A stretch of DNA of 64,000 nucleotides from CAWDVK01 sp963805715 (GCA_963805715.1 CAWDVK010000020.1:682001-746000); one strand, 5' to 3'. Counted from the stretch's first letter, positions 43,237 to 52,349 are shown. Notes: generated by a model from the letters alone, not told the origin. Numbers and translations: made by a program.

Positions 43237-44665
43237 CGCTGCCCGCTCCATCGCCGGGCCGCCGGGCTGGCTCGAAGAAGCCGCGCGGCGTATCGACCGG
43301 CTGCGGTCTCGGCAGCACCGTCGCGCCCGGCGGGATCCTCGGCATCGGGCTGGTTCGATCCTGGTCCGGCGCGCCGGCCTGAGGTTCCGGCTCTGGCCAG
43401 GGCCGAGGCCCTGGCTCCGGTGCAGCGTCATCCCGGTCCGGCTGGCGCAGCCCGTGCGCGCCGGGCAGTGGCTCAAGCGCAGCCGGCTCGGGCCACGGTT
43501 CGCCGGGCAGCGACCAGCCGGAAGCAGCGGGCGGCGGTCCGGCCGTCTCCGGCTGTGCGGGCTCGGCCGGGTGCCGGTATCCGGGCTGCCAGGCGGCATC
43601 CGGCAGGCCGGACGGTGACGGCGGGGACGGCGGCTCCGGCCACGTCATCGGTGGCCCGGGCCGCTGCTGAACCGGATCAGGCGCAGGAGGCTGCCATCCG
43701 TGCCCGGGCCATTCCTGGTCCGCAGGCGCGGGCAGCAGGCTGGCGGGCTCGGGAGCGGCGGGCACCGCCAGCACATGCTCGGGCCACGCACTGCTGCCCG
43801 GCCAGGGCTCCGCCTCGGGCCCGGCGCCGGCGGCCGGCTCGGGCTCGGCCCATGCGTGCTCCGCTCGTGCAGGCTGCGGCCACGGACCGCTAGCGGGCCC
43901 GGGTTCCGGCCACGCATCGCGGGCGAGGGCCGGGTCAGCCCACGCACCGCGGGCCGGGCCAGGCTCGGGCCAGCTGCCATCCGCCGACGCGGGCTCGGGC
44001 CAGGCACGGCCGGTCGGGACCAGCGGATGCAAGGCTGGCTCGGCCCTGGCTGGCTCGGCCCTGGCTGGCTCGGCCCTGGCTGGCTCGGCCCTGGCTGGCT
44101 CGGCCCTGGCTGGCTCGGCCCTGGCTGGCTCGGCCCTGGCTGGCTCAGGCCAGGCTGGCTCAGGCCACCCGGGCTCGGGCAGGACCGTGTCGGAGCCGGC
44201 CGGAGCCATCGAGAGAAAAGGAGCCGGGACCTGCTCGGCCCTGGCGGACTCAGCCCTTGAATGCTCAGCCCTCGGATGCTCGGCGCTGGCCGGCCCGCCC
44301 TGGGCCCGGGCTGTCCGGGCCACTGGACGACTCAGCTGCGGCCGGCCGCGGTGATCAGGCCCGACCGGCCGGAGCGGGCTGAGCCATTCGTCGGCACCGC
44401 CGCCCGGCCTGTCCTCGGGCAGCCAGCCCGCTTCCACCCGCCGCGGACGGACTGCCGCCAGGACGACGAGCACGACGCCGAGAGCCAGGCCGCCAACGGC
44501 CAGGGCCAGGCCGGCCGTGACGAGCTGAGGCAGGCCCCCGGGCGTGCGCAGCCGCATGACCTCGCCGATGACCACCATGATGATGCCGATCATCAGCAGG
44601 ACGGCGCCTGCTACCGCCACCACGACCGAGGCGCGCATGCGCGTCGCTACCGGGGTCGAATCCAC
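43229..44665 (-). CDS. Pro/Ala/Trp-rich membrane-anchored protein
   Basis: A 478-residue protein with two hydrophobic helices near the N-terminus (VVVAVAGAVLLMIGIIMVVI and a second, ending VVLVVLAAV), followed by ~390 residues of disordered sequence rich in Pro, Ala, Glu and Trp-Pro-Glu-Pro motifs, including seven Ala-Arg-Ala-Glu-Pro units. With two helices the long tail should be on the same side as the N-terminus, probably cytoplasmic. GTG start at 44665 is uncertain (Met at 44638 is an alternative). Function unknown; it may be a scaffold. Confidence 0.6.
   Translation of the reverse strand: MDSTPVATRMRASVVVAVAGAVLLMIGIIMVVIGEVMRLRTPGGLPQLVTAGLALAVGGLALGVVLVVLAAVRPRRVEAGWLPEDRPGGGADEWLSPLRPVGPDHRGRPQLSRPVARTARAQGGPASAEHPRAEHSRAESARAEQVPAPFLSMAPAGSDTVLPEPGWPEPAWPEPARAEPARAEPARAEPARAEPARAEPARAEPARAEPALHPLVPTGRAWPEPASADGSWPEPGPARGAWADPALARDAWPEPGPASGPWPQPARAEHAWAEPEPAAGAGPEAEPWPGSSAWPEHVLAVPAAPEPASLLPAPADQEWPGHGWQPPAPDPVQQRPGPPMTWPEPPSPPSPSGLPDAAWQPGYRHPAEPAQPETAGPPPAASGWSLPGEPWPEPAALEPLPGAHGLRQPDRDDAAPEPGPRPWPEPEPQAGAPDQDRTSPMPRIPPGATVLPRPQPVDTPRGFFEPARRPGDGAGSVS
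44033..44150 (-). repeat. 15-bp coding repeat (Ala-Arg-Ala-Glu-Pro), about seven copies
   Basis: Nearly identical 15-bp units of CTGGCTGGCTCGGCC (plus-strand reading) inside the membrane-anchored protein gene. Confidence 0.9.
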
Positions 44666-44750
44666 TGGCCCACGATGGCATGGGCGACAAAGCGTCGCAA
44701 CCGGTACGCCGAGGCCGGTACTGAGGTCTCCCGCTGAGCGGCGTCTCAAC

Positions 44751-45140
44751 TCAGCGGCCGGACTGGTCCTGGTCAGCAGGCCGGCCTGTCCTCAGTGCCC
44801 ACCAGATCAGCGGCAGCTGCAGCGGCAGTCGCCCGTAAGCGGCGGCCCGCTGCGGCAGCGGCCGCTCGCGCCAGTCGATGGCCATCTGCACGTTCGCCGG
44901 AAAGACGGCAGCGAACAGGGCCGCGGCGGCCCATCCGCCTGCTGTCCTGGTCCGGGGGATCGCGATGGCTGCCGCGACCCCCAGCTCGGCAAAGCCGCTG
45001 GCGTAGGTCCACCAGCGCGCAGGTCCGGGCAGGACGCGCGGCACGATCACGTCGTAGGGCTCGGGCCGCGCGAAATGGGTGACCCCGGCGGTCCCCAGCA
45101 GGCAGGCCAGGATCAGCGCGCTCCGGTTGCTTCCCGCCAC
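44751..45140 (-). CDS. DoxX-like membrane protein
   Basis: A 129-residue protein with four likely membrane helices: ALILACLLGTAGVTHFA, WWTYASGFAELGVAAAIAIP, GGWAAAALFAAVFPANVQMA and LQLPLIWWAL. HFARPEPYDVIVPRVLP and FPANVQMAI are typical of the DoxX/DUF4345-like group. GTG start with GGGGAGG upstream. It is downstream of the DsbA gene on the same strand by about 50 bases, hinting at a redox-related link. Confidence 0.78.
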   Translation of the reverse strand: MAGSNRSALILACLLGTAGVTHFARPEPYDVIVPRVLPGPARWWTYASGFAELGVAAAIAIPRTRTAGGWAAAALFAAVFPANVQMAIDWRERPLPQRAAAYGRLPLQLPLIWWALRTGRPADQDQSGR

Positions 45141-45189
45141 GGCCGCCTCCCCTGTCCCGATAGGGCACGGTACCGGCTCACCGCACCGG

Positions 45190-45828
45190 TCAGGACGCGG
45201 CGGCCGCCCAGGCCTCGTCCAGCGCCCTGGTTATCACCTCGGCGGGCTGGGCACCCGACAGCCCGTACTTCCCGGCCAGCACGAAGAACGGCACTCCGGT
45301 GATCCCCAGCCGCGTGGCCTGGGCCTCGTCGGCGCGAACCGCATCGGCGTAACTGCCGTCGGCGAGCACCTGCCGTGCCTCATCCTCGTCAAGCCCGGCC
45401 TCGGCGGCGACACCGGCCAGCGCGGCCGGGTCGAAAACGGGCCGTCCCTCGGCAAAGTAGGCCTCGTACAGGCGCTGGATCAGCCGATCCTGGACGCCGC
45501 GCTCCAGGCCGAACTGGACGAGCCGGTGCGCGTCGAACGTATTGGCCATCACCCGGTCCGCGGTGAAGCCCAGGCCATCGGCGGCGGCCTTGGCCGCCAG
45601 GCCGGCTTCGGCCTCCCGCGCCTGCTCCTTGCTCATCCGGTACTTAGCAGACAGCAGGTCCAGCACAGGGGTCTGCTGACCCGCTGGCATCGAGGGGTCG
45701 AGCTCGAACGCGTGGTAGGTCACCTCGACCTGGTCACGATGCTCGAAGCCGCTCAGCCCCTGCTCGAAGCGCCGCTTCCCGAGATAGCACCAGGGGCAGA
45801 CGATGTCGCTCCAGATGTCCACGCGCAC
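45190..45828 (-). CDS. DsbA family oxidoreductase (FrnE-like)
   Basis: A 212-residue thioredoxin-fold protein of the FrnE group. It starts VRVDIWSDIVCPWCYLGKRRFE, with the active-site CPWC; YHAFELDPSM, helical insert, and cis-Pro loop GITGVPFFVLAGKYGLSGAQP follow. No signal peptide, so it is cytosolic. FrnE proteins act in disulfide isomerisation or polyketide-related steps. GTG at 45828 has GGAGG five bases upstream, so it is preferred to the GTG at 45843. Confidence 0.88.
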   Translation of the reverse strand: MRVDIWSDIVCPWCYLGKRRFEQGLSGFEHRDQVEVTYHAFELDPSMPAGQQTPVLDLLSAKYRMSKEQAREAEAGLAAKAAADGLGFTADRVMANTFDAHRLVQFGLERGVQDRLIQRLYEAYFAEGRPVFDPAALAGVAAEAGLDEDEARQVLADGSYADAVRADEAQATRLGITGVPFFVLAGKYGLSGAQPAEVITRALDEAWAAAAS

Positions 45829-46042
45829 GATTTCCTCCGTCACCCTGTGCCGCTCCGGCAACCGGCGACAACCACGTCACCCGCGGAGCGATTCCCGGCG
45901 CCGCCCTCCGGTCCTTGCCCGAGGCCGCGCCGGGGTGACACGCGCCTGGACGGCCAAGGCCGCGCACTCGGCGCCGCGGCCAGCTTGGGCCATTGCTGTA
46001 ACTTTTGCCAGTTATATCCCCTCGGGAGAATGAACGAGGACT

Positions 46043-46717
46043 GTGGACGGCCTTCCGCGCAGCGGTTACGCTCACTTCGTGATAAAGACAGTCGGCATTG
46101 GCGATGTGTTAGCCGTCAACACGGGAAATGCGTTCTCATCGGAGCTGATCCGGTTCGGCGAGGCGCTTGAGGGAAAGCCCAATCTCGCCAATCACGTAGT
46201 GATCGTGCACCACCAGGACGCCAAGGGCACCTGGTGGGGAGTCGAGGGCAGGCCCGGCGGTGTCGGCTGGGTCCAGATGGCGAACTATCTCAACAGCCCG
46301 GACGTGAAGTACGCCAACTCCAACAGCACCGAGGCGCGCACGCCGGCCCAGGATACGACGGTGGCGCAGGCGGCGGCGGGACTGCTCGGGGTGGGCTACG
46401 ACTGGGTGGGCGGGATCGCCTGCGATGCGCTCGATGCGCTCCGGCTGGCCCCGCTGGCCGACCTGGTCGACCACTGGTGGGGCTGGCAGGATCCGGGAGA
46501 CCCGCAGGCCCGGCCAGGGCACGTGGTGTGCTCGTCGCTGGCCGCCTGGGTGTACCGGAACCTCGGCCTCGCCTGCCCGGACGTCGCCGACGAGGAGCTC
46601 TGCATGCCCGCAGACTGGTGGAATTTCAACAATTCACTCAGAGGCCGGCGCTCCCGCTCAGGCGTAAGGCCGGCCCCGTTCCGGCTGGCCCTTCCTGACC
46701 GGCTGCCACTCCGCTAG
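46043..46717 (+). CDS. Permuted NlpC/P60-like (YiiX/LRAT-type) protein, copy 2
   Basis: A 224-residue paralogue of the gene at 9931-10530. Shared blocks: GDVLAVNTG, IRFGEALEGKPNLANHVVIV, HHQD, WGVEGRPGGVGWV, GVGYDWVG, GHVVCSSLAAWVY and PADWWNF. The candidate catalytic His is in NHVVIV and the Cys in VVCSSLAA. The C-terminus adds an Arg-rich tail of ~30 residues. GTG start at 46043 with GAGGA close upstream; the upstream region is AT-richer (TTTTGCCAGTTATATCCCC), likely a promoter. It is followed 55 bases later by trpB2. Confidence 0.6.
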   Translation: MDGLPRSGYAHFVIKTVGIGDVLAVNTGNAFSSELIRFGEALEGKPNLANHVVIVHHQDAKGTWWGVEGRPGGVGWVQMANYLNSPDVKYANSNSTEARTPAQDTTVAQAAAGLLGVGYDWVGGIACDALDALRLAPLADLVDHWWGWQDPGDPQARPGHVVCSSLAAWVYRNLGLACPDVADEELCMPADWWNFNNSLRGRRSRSGVRPAPFRLALPDRLPLR

Positions 46718-46772
46718 CGTTTCGCCCATCTGGTCATGACGCGATCGCGGCTGACGGGCACCGGAGGCACCG

Positions 46773-48134
46773 ATGAATCACCAGGTCAAGTACGTACTGC
46801 AGGAATCCGAGATGCCGCGGCAGTGGTACAACGTGATCCCCGACCTGCCCTCGCCCCCCCCGCCGCCGCTGCATCCCGGCACCCGCGAGCCGGTTGGTCC
46901 CGATGACCTGGCCCCGCTGTTCCCGGCCGCCCTGATCGCGCAGGAAGTCTCCGGTGAGCGTCACATCGACATCCCGGAGGAGGTCGTCGACGTCTACCGG
47001 CTGTGGCGGCCGACGCCGCTGTACCGGGCCCGGCGGCTGGAGCGGGACCTGGGCACGCCGGCCAGGATCTACTACAAGTACGAGGGCGGCAGCCCGGCCG
47101 GGTCGCACAAGCCGAACACCGCGGTACCGCAGGCGTATTACAACGCGGCGGAGGGCGTGCGGCGGCTGACCACCGAGACCGGCGCCGGGCAGTGGGGCAG
47201 CGCGCTGGCCTTCGCCACTGCCGTCTTCGGGCTCCAGCTCGATGTCTGGATGGTCCGCGCCTCCTATGACCAGAAGCCCTACCGCAAGCTCCTGATGGAG
47301 ACCTACGGCGCGAGCGTGCATCCCAGCCCGTCGGATCTCACCACCTCCGGCCGGGCGGTGCTGGCCGAGAACCCGGACTCCACCGGCAGCCTGGGCATCG
47401 CCATCAGCGAGGCCGTCGAGGTAGCGGTCGGCGACCCGGAGGCCCGGTACGCGCTGGGCAGCGTGCTCAACCATGTGCTGATGCACCAGACGATCATCGG
47501 CGAGGAGGCCATCAAGCAGCTGGCCGAGGCCGGTGACACCCCGGACGTGATCGTGGGCTGCACCGGCGGCGGCTCCAATTTCGGCGGGCTGGCCTTCCCG
47601 TTCCTGCGGGAGAAGCTGGCCGGCCGGATCAGCCCGGTGATCCGCGCGGTCGAGCCAGCCGCCTGCCCGTCCTTCACCCGCGGCGTCTACGCCTACGACT
47701 TCGGCGACACCGCGGGCTTCACGCCGCTGCTGAAGATGCACACGCTGGGGCACGAGTTCATCCCGGCTCCCATCCACGCGGGCGGCCTGCGCTATCACGG
47801 CATGTCCCCGCTGCTCTCGCACATCTACGAGCTGGGCCTCATCGAGGCGGTCGCCAAGCCGCAGGCAGAGTGCTTCGCGGCTGGCCTGCGGTTCGCCAGG
47901 ACCGAGGGCATCGTGCCGGCCCCCGAGCCCGCGCACGCGATCGCCGCCTGCATCGAGGAGGCGCTGCGCTGCAAGGAGACTGGCGAGGAGAAAGTCATCC
48001 TGACCGCCGTGTGCGGCCACGGGCTGCTCGACCTGGAGGCGTACGGCGCCTACCACGCAGGCGCGATCCGGGACCTGTCGCTGACCGACAAGGCCATCGA
48101 GAACGCGCTGGCCGGGCTGCCTGCCGGAGTGTGA
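46773..48134 (+). CDS. TrpB-like PLP-dependent enzyme (TrpB2)
   Basis: A 453-residue TrpB2-type tryptophan synthase beta subunit. The PLP lysine is in EGGSPAGSHKPNTAVPQA, the phosphate-binding loop in CTGGGSNFGGLAFPF, and the C-terminus ends GHGLLDLEAY. TrpB2 uses serine plus indole and is usually not in the trp operon; its physiological partner is uncertain. The long N-terminus (YNVIPDLPSPPPPPLHPGTR) is normal for this group. The ATG at 46773 has AGGCACC upstream. Confidence 0.92.
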   Translation: MNHQVKYVLQESEMPRQWYNVIPDLPSPPPPPLHPGTREPVGPDDLAPLFPAALIAQEVSGERHIDIPEEVVDVYRLWRPTPLYRARRLERDLGTPARIYYKYEGGSPAGSHKPNTAVPQAYYNAAEGVRRLTTETGAGQWGSALAFATAVFGLQLDVWMVRASYDQKPYRKLLMETYGASVHPSPSDLTTSGRAVLAENPDSTGSLGIAISEAVEVAVGDPEARYALGSVLNHVLMHQTIIGEEAIKQLAEAGDTPDVIVGCTGGGSNFGGLAFPFLREKLAGRISPVIRAVEPAACPSFTRGVYAYDFGDTAGFTPLLKMHTLGHEFIPAPIHAGGLRYHGMSPLLSHIYELGLIEAVAKPQAECFAAGLRFARTEGIVPAPEPAHAIAACIEEALRCKETGEEKVILTAVCGHGLLDLEAYGAYHAGAIRDLSLTDKAIENALAGLPAGV

Positions 48135-48247
48135 GGCAGGTAGGGCCCGCCAGCCGCGCCCGATGGCCGCCCGGCCGCCGGTGATCTGCGTAACTATGAG
48201 TAGTTATAGCTGGTCACGGGCCAGCTATCCCGTTACCATCAGGTCGC

Positions 48248-48451
48248 ATGGCGACATCCACCAGCAGCGGCGTGAAACTCGAGATCGAGGTCTGGTACGA
48301 CCGTGCCAGCCGCACGATCACGTTCTCCAGCGATGACCGTGACCTCGGGCCGCAGGGGATGACCGGCAGCTTCCGGCCAGGATCGGCGGCCGAGAACCGG
48401 GCCCGTGAACTGCTGGCCATGTACGGCAAGCTGCCCGACGGCGCCGTCTGA
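48248..48451 (+). CDS. Small hypothetical protein
   Basis: A 67-residue acidic/basic mixed protein: KLEIEVWYDRASRTITFSSD, then a helix SAAENRARELLAMYGKLP. No family recognised. No Shine-Dalgarno; a -10-like TACCAT (48234-48239) with TGGTCA 17 bp upstream would place transcription start at or near the ATG (leaderless). Inverted repeat AGCTGG...CCAGCT (48208-48226) overlaps the promoter. Confidence 0.5.
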   Translation: MATSTSSGVKLEIEVWYDRASRTITFSSDDRDLGPQGMTGSFRPGSAAENRARELLAMYGKLPDGAV

Positions 48452-48547
48452 TCGCACGCATGACACGTCCACGAGCCCTCCGGCCGGCTGGCCAGCGCCG
48501 GTCGCTCATCGCGGTCCCGGCACTCACGGGATCCGGGTGACGGGCGC

Positions 48548-49540
48548 CTAGGACGAGAAGGCGCTGATCAGGGCGGCGGTCGCGTTCGGGTTCTGACTCG
48601 CGTTGGGCAACTGGCCCTTGCTGTCCCACAGCCCGGCTTCGATGACATTATTACTGGCGATAAAGTTTGCTATCTGGGTGACGAAATACGGGTCGTCGCC
48701 GCCCCCAACGTTTCCGCTGCCTGCGGGCAGCGTGGTGAATCCCAGCCCCCATTCCGGCAGTGACAGCGGCTCATTATTCGCGTTGCCGAACGAGACGAGC
48801 CAGTCCAGTCCCTCGCGCTCGGTCAGGTAATTCTGCCAGACTGCCAGCGGTCCGGGGTAGGTCTTCCAACCCATGTCGTAGATATCAAACCCGACCGAGC
48901 CGACATAGCTGCTGCCCGGATAGTAGTCCATGAGGTCGCTGATGGCACTGCCGATATTCGGATTCCAGTCGAACACGAAATCAGCGCCAGGCACCGACCG
49001 CATGGCGGTGACGATGTTCTGCCAGTACTGCACGAACTGCGCAGAGTACCCGGCCGCATACCAGGAATACTCCCCCGGCACGTTGAACTCCCAGCCGATA
49101 CGGATGATGGCATTGCCCTGCCCGAAGTGAACAAGGTTCTGGGCAACCGTCACGAAGTAGGAGTCATAGCTTCCGTCCGCCCCCGCATTCCAGCAGGCTG
49201 CGCTGCCGATCACGCAAGTCGTGGGAAACATCGGCAGGCCGTAGACCATGCGCAGGCCCGAATTCGCCCATCGTGACTCGATGTCCGGATTCGTCATGCC
49301 CGACCAGCCTTGCGCATAAGGAATATAGTCGGAGCCGAAAGCCAGCGGCTGACCCAGCACGGAGCCGATAGCCTGGTCCGCAGAGACGTTACCGTATCCC
49401 GTATAGGCGCCCAGCACGCTGGCGGTAACAGTGGATGCACGAGCGGCAGCCGATACCGGAATAGTGGCCATCACAAGAACTGCAGCAGCCAGCACCATTA
49501 GCTGGCGCGCCAGGCCTCGACGGACCAAGTGGGCTCTCAA
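48548..49540 (-). CDS. Secreted GH26-like glycosyl hydrolase
   Basis: A 330-residue exported protein. Signal peptide with two Arg and a hydrophobic core (LMVLAAAVLVMATIPVSAA) then a TIM-barrel resembling GH26 (beta-mannanase-like). Candidate catalytic Glu residues are in IIRIGWEFNVPGEYSW (acid/base) and LSLPEWGLGFT (nucleophile). Start TTG at 49540 with GGGGAGAG upstream. The gene is noticeably less GC-rich than neighbours, suggesting later acquisition. Its substrate may be mannan or another plant or fungal polysaccharide. A terminator-like hairpin lies 40 bases upstream. Confidence 0.72.
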   Translation of the reverse strand: MRAHLVRRGLARQLMVLAAAVLVMATIPVSAAARASTVTASVLGAYTGYGNVSADQAIGSVLGQPLAFGSDYIPYAQGWSGMTNPDIESRWANSGLRMVYGLPMFPTTCVIGSAACWNAGADGSYDSYFVTVAQNLVHFGQGNAIIRIGWEFNVPGEYSWYAAGYSAQFVQYWQNIVTAMRSVPGADFVFDWNPNIGSAISDLMDYYPGSSYVGSVGFDIYDMGWKTYPGPLAVWQNYLTEREGLDWLVSFGNANNEPLSLPEWGLGFTTLPAGSGNVGGGDDPYFVTQIANFIASNNVIEAGLWDSKGQLPNASQNPNATAALISAFSS

Positions 49541-49576
49541 TAATCCGCTCTCCCCCTATATGCGCATGATAGCAAT

Positions 49577-49614
49577 TTAAAAGGCCCGCCCTGGGAATGA
49601 TACACAAGGCGGGC
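49577..49614 (-). terminator. Terminator-like hairpin in GH26 leader
   Basis: On the minus strand: GCCCGCC, 17-base loop, GGCGGGC, then CTTTTAAATT. No minus-strand gene ends just before it, so it lies in the 5' leader of the GH26-like gene and may attenuate it. It could also be a bidirectional element. Confidence 0.5.
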
Positions 49615-49844
49615 GAGTGGATCTAGTTCATAGGAGAACGCCTGACAGCGGCTTATTTCGCCTACCTGGAGAGATTCCTGCACTTTCCCGGCCACGGCGG
49701 GAGGCCCGCGGTTCAGCCGCACCGGGCCGGCTACCCATGACCAACCGGGGCAGATACGCTGCAATTGCGCTCACTGTTCCGGTCGGCTGGCAGAGGTCCT
49801 GCCTGCCAGCCGCGGCACCGGTCAACCGGGCGGCGGGGGGTGCC

Positions 49845-50486
49845 GTGAGCAGCAGTCACAGCCAGGCGCTCGCCCTGGTGACGCTGGTCTGCTGGGTGAT
49901 CACGGCCAGCCTCGGGGCCTTCATGCTCCGGGCGCTGATCGTCCGCGGCGTCCTGCGCCGGCAGCGCGCTAGCGAGGACCGGCTGCCCCCCGTCCTGCTG
50001 GCCGGGCATTTCAGCCTGGCCCTGACCGGACTGGCGGTGTGGGCCAGCTACCTGGCGGCCGGCTGGATCTGGCTGGCCTGGCTGGCAGTCGGCCTGCTCA
50101 TGCCGGTCATCGGCCTCGGCATTTCCACCGTCACGCTATGGACCCCCTACCCGGGGCCGCTGGCCGATTACCCGGGGCCGCTGGCCGAGCCGGGCGCTGA
50201 CGAGATCAGCGGCGCGGACGCCGGAGCCGCGGTCCGCACCGACCCCGCGGCTGACACGCTGGCGAGCCGCCTGTCAGCCGAGGACCTGGCCGATGCCCTG
50301 GACGACGAGGCGCGGGCCGGCCATCTCGTCGATGACATGGTCACCCGGCTGCTCAGCGATCCGCCCGCGGCGGCACCCCGGCCGAGGTCGCCGCTGGCTG
50401 CCCTGATACCGGCTGGTCACGGCATAGCCGCCGGGACCACCTTCCTCCTGGCCGTGCTGACCGCGGTCGGCTCGCGGGTGGCGTGA
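49845..50486 (+). CDS. Membrane protein, unknown function
   Basis: A 213-residue protein with three to four hydrophobic segments: ALALVTLVCWVITASLGAFM, FSLALTGLAVWASYLAAGWI, WLAWLAVGLLMPVIGLGI and near the C-terminus GIAAGTTFLLAVLTAVGS. Between them is an acidic cytoplasmic or extracellular region. It resembles DUF2269-like membrane proteins. GTG at 49845 (GGGGGG upstream) is chosen over the ATG at 49737, because homology to membrane helices begins there. Convergent with the second GH12-like gene. Confidence 0.6.
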   Translation: MSSSHSQALALVTLVCWVITASLGAFMLRALIVRGVLRRQRASEDRLPPVLLAGHFSLALTGLAVWASYLAAGWIWLAWLAVGLLMPVIGLGISTVTLWTPYPGPLADYPGPLAEPGADEISGADAGAAVRTDPAADTLASRLSAEDLADALDDEARAGHLVDDMVTRLLSDPPAAAPRPRSPLAALIPAGHGIAAGTTFLLAVLTAVGSRVA

Positions 50487-50535
50487 CCGGCCTGCCCCGG
50501 CCGCGCACCGCGCGGCGGACTCGCAGCCGGCCGCC

Positions 50536-51402
50536 CTACAGCCTGACCCGGAAGCCGGACACCTCGAGGCCGGGGGTGGTCGAGCGGATCTCGAAGCCGC
50601 CGTCGATCTCGTCCAGGTAGAGCCCGCTGCGCGGGAGCCAGCCGATGCGCTGGGCGTACCGGATGAACGGGCCCAGGCTGACCGTCGCATCCCGGACCGG
50701 GTGCACCCGGTCAAAGATGATCAGCGGGCCCGAGGACGTCATGCCGGTCATGGCGCGCATCGACGCGGCCTCGATGCTGCTGTGCGGGGTGACCCAGGCG
50801 TCGAAGTACCACTCGGCCCCGTCGATGCGGACAGTCCGGAACTGGGCCCAGTCACCGTCGTTGTGCTCGGCAGTCCAGACCATCAGCTCGTACTCGTTCT
50901 GCCCGGACTTGAGCGGGCGCCGGTCGAAGTCAACGTCGATCGCCTTGTTCCAGCCGCCCCTTGTCCAGCCCACGGTGTCGAGAGTGACCACCGGATCCGG
51001 GTGCATGCTCAGCGGGGCCGGCAGTCCCGAGCCCTTGGATCCGATCCCGAACGAGTAGCCGTAGAGGATGCTCGGGAAGGCCAGCACGCCATCCCAGCGG
51101 TTGGCCGGGAAATTCCGGGTGACGGTGAGGTTGGGCCCGTGCTGTGCTTCCCGGATGCAGAGCTCATCGCCCAGCCAGGAGTCGGCGTGCACCGCCACGC
51201 CGTTGCTCGCGTACACCCAGCTGGCCCTCGCGTGAGCGGTGTGGCAGAGGGTCCGGTAGTGCTCATCAGGGTGGCGCTTAGGCGGGCGGTGCTTCTGCGG
51301 AGCCTGCGCCCGAGGCGCTGACGCCTGCTGGGCGGACGCCTGCGCTGGAGCGGCTGCCAGCAAGGCCGCGACGCCCATGACAGCCAGAACGATCTTGATC
51401 AA
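50536..51402 (-). CDS. Secreted GH12-like protein, divergent
   Basis: A 288-residue exported protein: signal peptide (IVLAVMGVAALLAAAPAQASA), Lys/Arg/Pro/His-rich linker, then a GH12-like beta-sandwich. The nucleophile strand NEYELMVWTAEHN and the acid/base strand DGGFEIRSTTPGL align with EIMIWL and GFEIW of the first GH12-like protein (12455-13264); the second loses Trp after Glu. It may retain activity on a different glycan or act as a binding protein. TTG start at 51402 with a G-rich ribosome site. Confidence 0.65.
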   Translation of the reverse strand: MIKIVLAVMGVAALLAAAPAQASAQQASAPRAQAPQKHRPPKRHPDEHYRTLCHTAHARASWVYASNGVAVHADSWLGDELCIREAQHGPNLTVTRNFPANRWDGVLAFPSILYGYSFGIGSKGSGLPAPLSMHPDPVVTLDTVGWTRGGWNKAIDVDFDRRPLKSGQNEYELMVWTAEHNDGDWAQFRTVRIDGAEWYFDAWVTPHSSIEAASMRAMTGMTSSGPLIIFDRVHPVRDATVSLGPFIRYAQRIGWLPRSGLYLDEIDGGFEIRSTTPGLEVSGFRVRL

Positions 51403-51540
51403 CGGGCCCCCTGTGGTGGCGATAGCTCACCAAGTATGGGACCAAATCGGTCATGAGACCAGTGTTTCGTGCGCTATCCGAGTTTGTACTCCAACAGTCC
51501 CGTCTGGTGCCATCAAGGCAGATAGGGAACGAACGGCCGC

Positions 51541-51770
51541 GGCCCGTCTGGCCCCGCGGCGCTGGTGACAGTGGCCCACTACCCGGGCCAGCCCGTCGCC
51601 GCCCTGGCCAGAACGCTCGGCCTGACCCACTCAGGCGCGGTCCGGCTCGCCGACCGCCTGGAGGCTGCCGACCTGGCGCGCCGCACCTCCTCGGGCCACG
51701 GCCGCACGCCTCAGCCTGGCCGGGACGCTCCCGGCCCTGCGCCAGCCTGAGTCAGCGCCACAGTGACGGC
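51541..51770 (+). pseudogene. MarR family regulator, HTH remnant
   Basis: About 55 residues match a MarR winged-helix: AALVTVAHYPGQPVAALART, LGLTHSGAVRLADRLEA, then LARRTSSGHGRT. The frame then goes astray (PQPGRDAPGPAPA); a shift of one base would give the expected RLSLAGTLPALRQPES. N-terminal dimerisation helix and the C-terminal half are missing. Remnant, possibly with a sequencing error. Confidence 0.6.
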
Positions 51771-51812
51771 CGCTGCCTCAGGCCGGTCAGCGCGATGCCG
51801 GCCATGGGCTCG

Positions 51813-52349
51813 TCAGGCGTGGTGTCCAGATATCCAGCTCCGCATCCGCTCAATGACAAGCGGATGAGCGTCAACTGTCTCAATACGATGAGCAAGCGTG
51901 TCGAGATTGATCAGTCCTGCACGCACCAGCGCGCTTGCGAAGACCAGGTCTTTCTCACGACCAGCGACCAATTTCGATACGACGCAGTCGTGTGGTTCCA
52001 GGCACAGTCCGCGCCCTGGCGCAGTCGCGGGGGTGACGAAGGTGACTACACGGTCGCGCCAGCCTTCCGGGAGTACAGCAGTGGTAACGCTGACCCCCTG
52101 AGCGTAGAAGCCGAATGTCTCGTGGAAGTCGGACAGTTCCCCGATGGCCCCGTCAACAAGATCCGCCTTTGTCTCCTCTGGATCGCCGAAGAACGCGACA
52201 TCGGCCTCCATGGATGCCGTCGCCTCGACGGGCAGCTCGTCTTCGGTGAAGCTGCCGAGAACCGACTGGCTGCCGATAACGAGCACGTCAGGATCATCAG
52301 CGATCCTGGCCGCGGCCCGCAAGACATGCTCAAGCTGCTCTCTGGTCAC
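51813..52349 (-). CDS. DUF6036-like nucleotidyltransferase (putative toxin)
   Basis: A 178-residue nucleotidyltransferase-fold protein: VLVIGSQSVLGSFTEDELP (G-S motif), then MEADVAFFGDPEET with acidic metal-binding positions. Later LEPHDCVVSKLVAGREKDLVFA and an Arg-rich helix close the protein. The GTG at 52349 overlaps the stop of the HTH gene by four bases. Such two-gene pairs of an HTH protein and a DUF6036 nucleotidyltransferase are reported as toxin-antitoxin-like; here toxin function is inferred. Confidence 0.7.
   Translation of the reverse strand: MTREQLEHVLRAAARIADDPDVLVIGSQSVLGSFTEDELPVEATASMEADVAFFGDPEETKADLVDGAIGELSDFHETFGFYAQGVSVTTAVLPEGWRDRVVTFVTPATAPGRGLCLEPHDCVVSKLVAGREKDLVFASALVRAGLINLDTLAHRIETVDAHPLVIERMRSWISGHHA

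Noticed and set aside
48204..48226. Inverted repeat AGCTGG...CCAGCT as a terminator of trpB2
   Set aside because: It lies ~70 bases after trpB2, has no T tract and overlaps the probable promoter of the small downstream gene; an operator is as likely.
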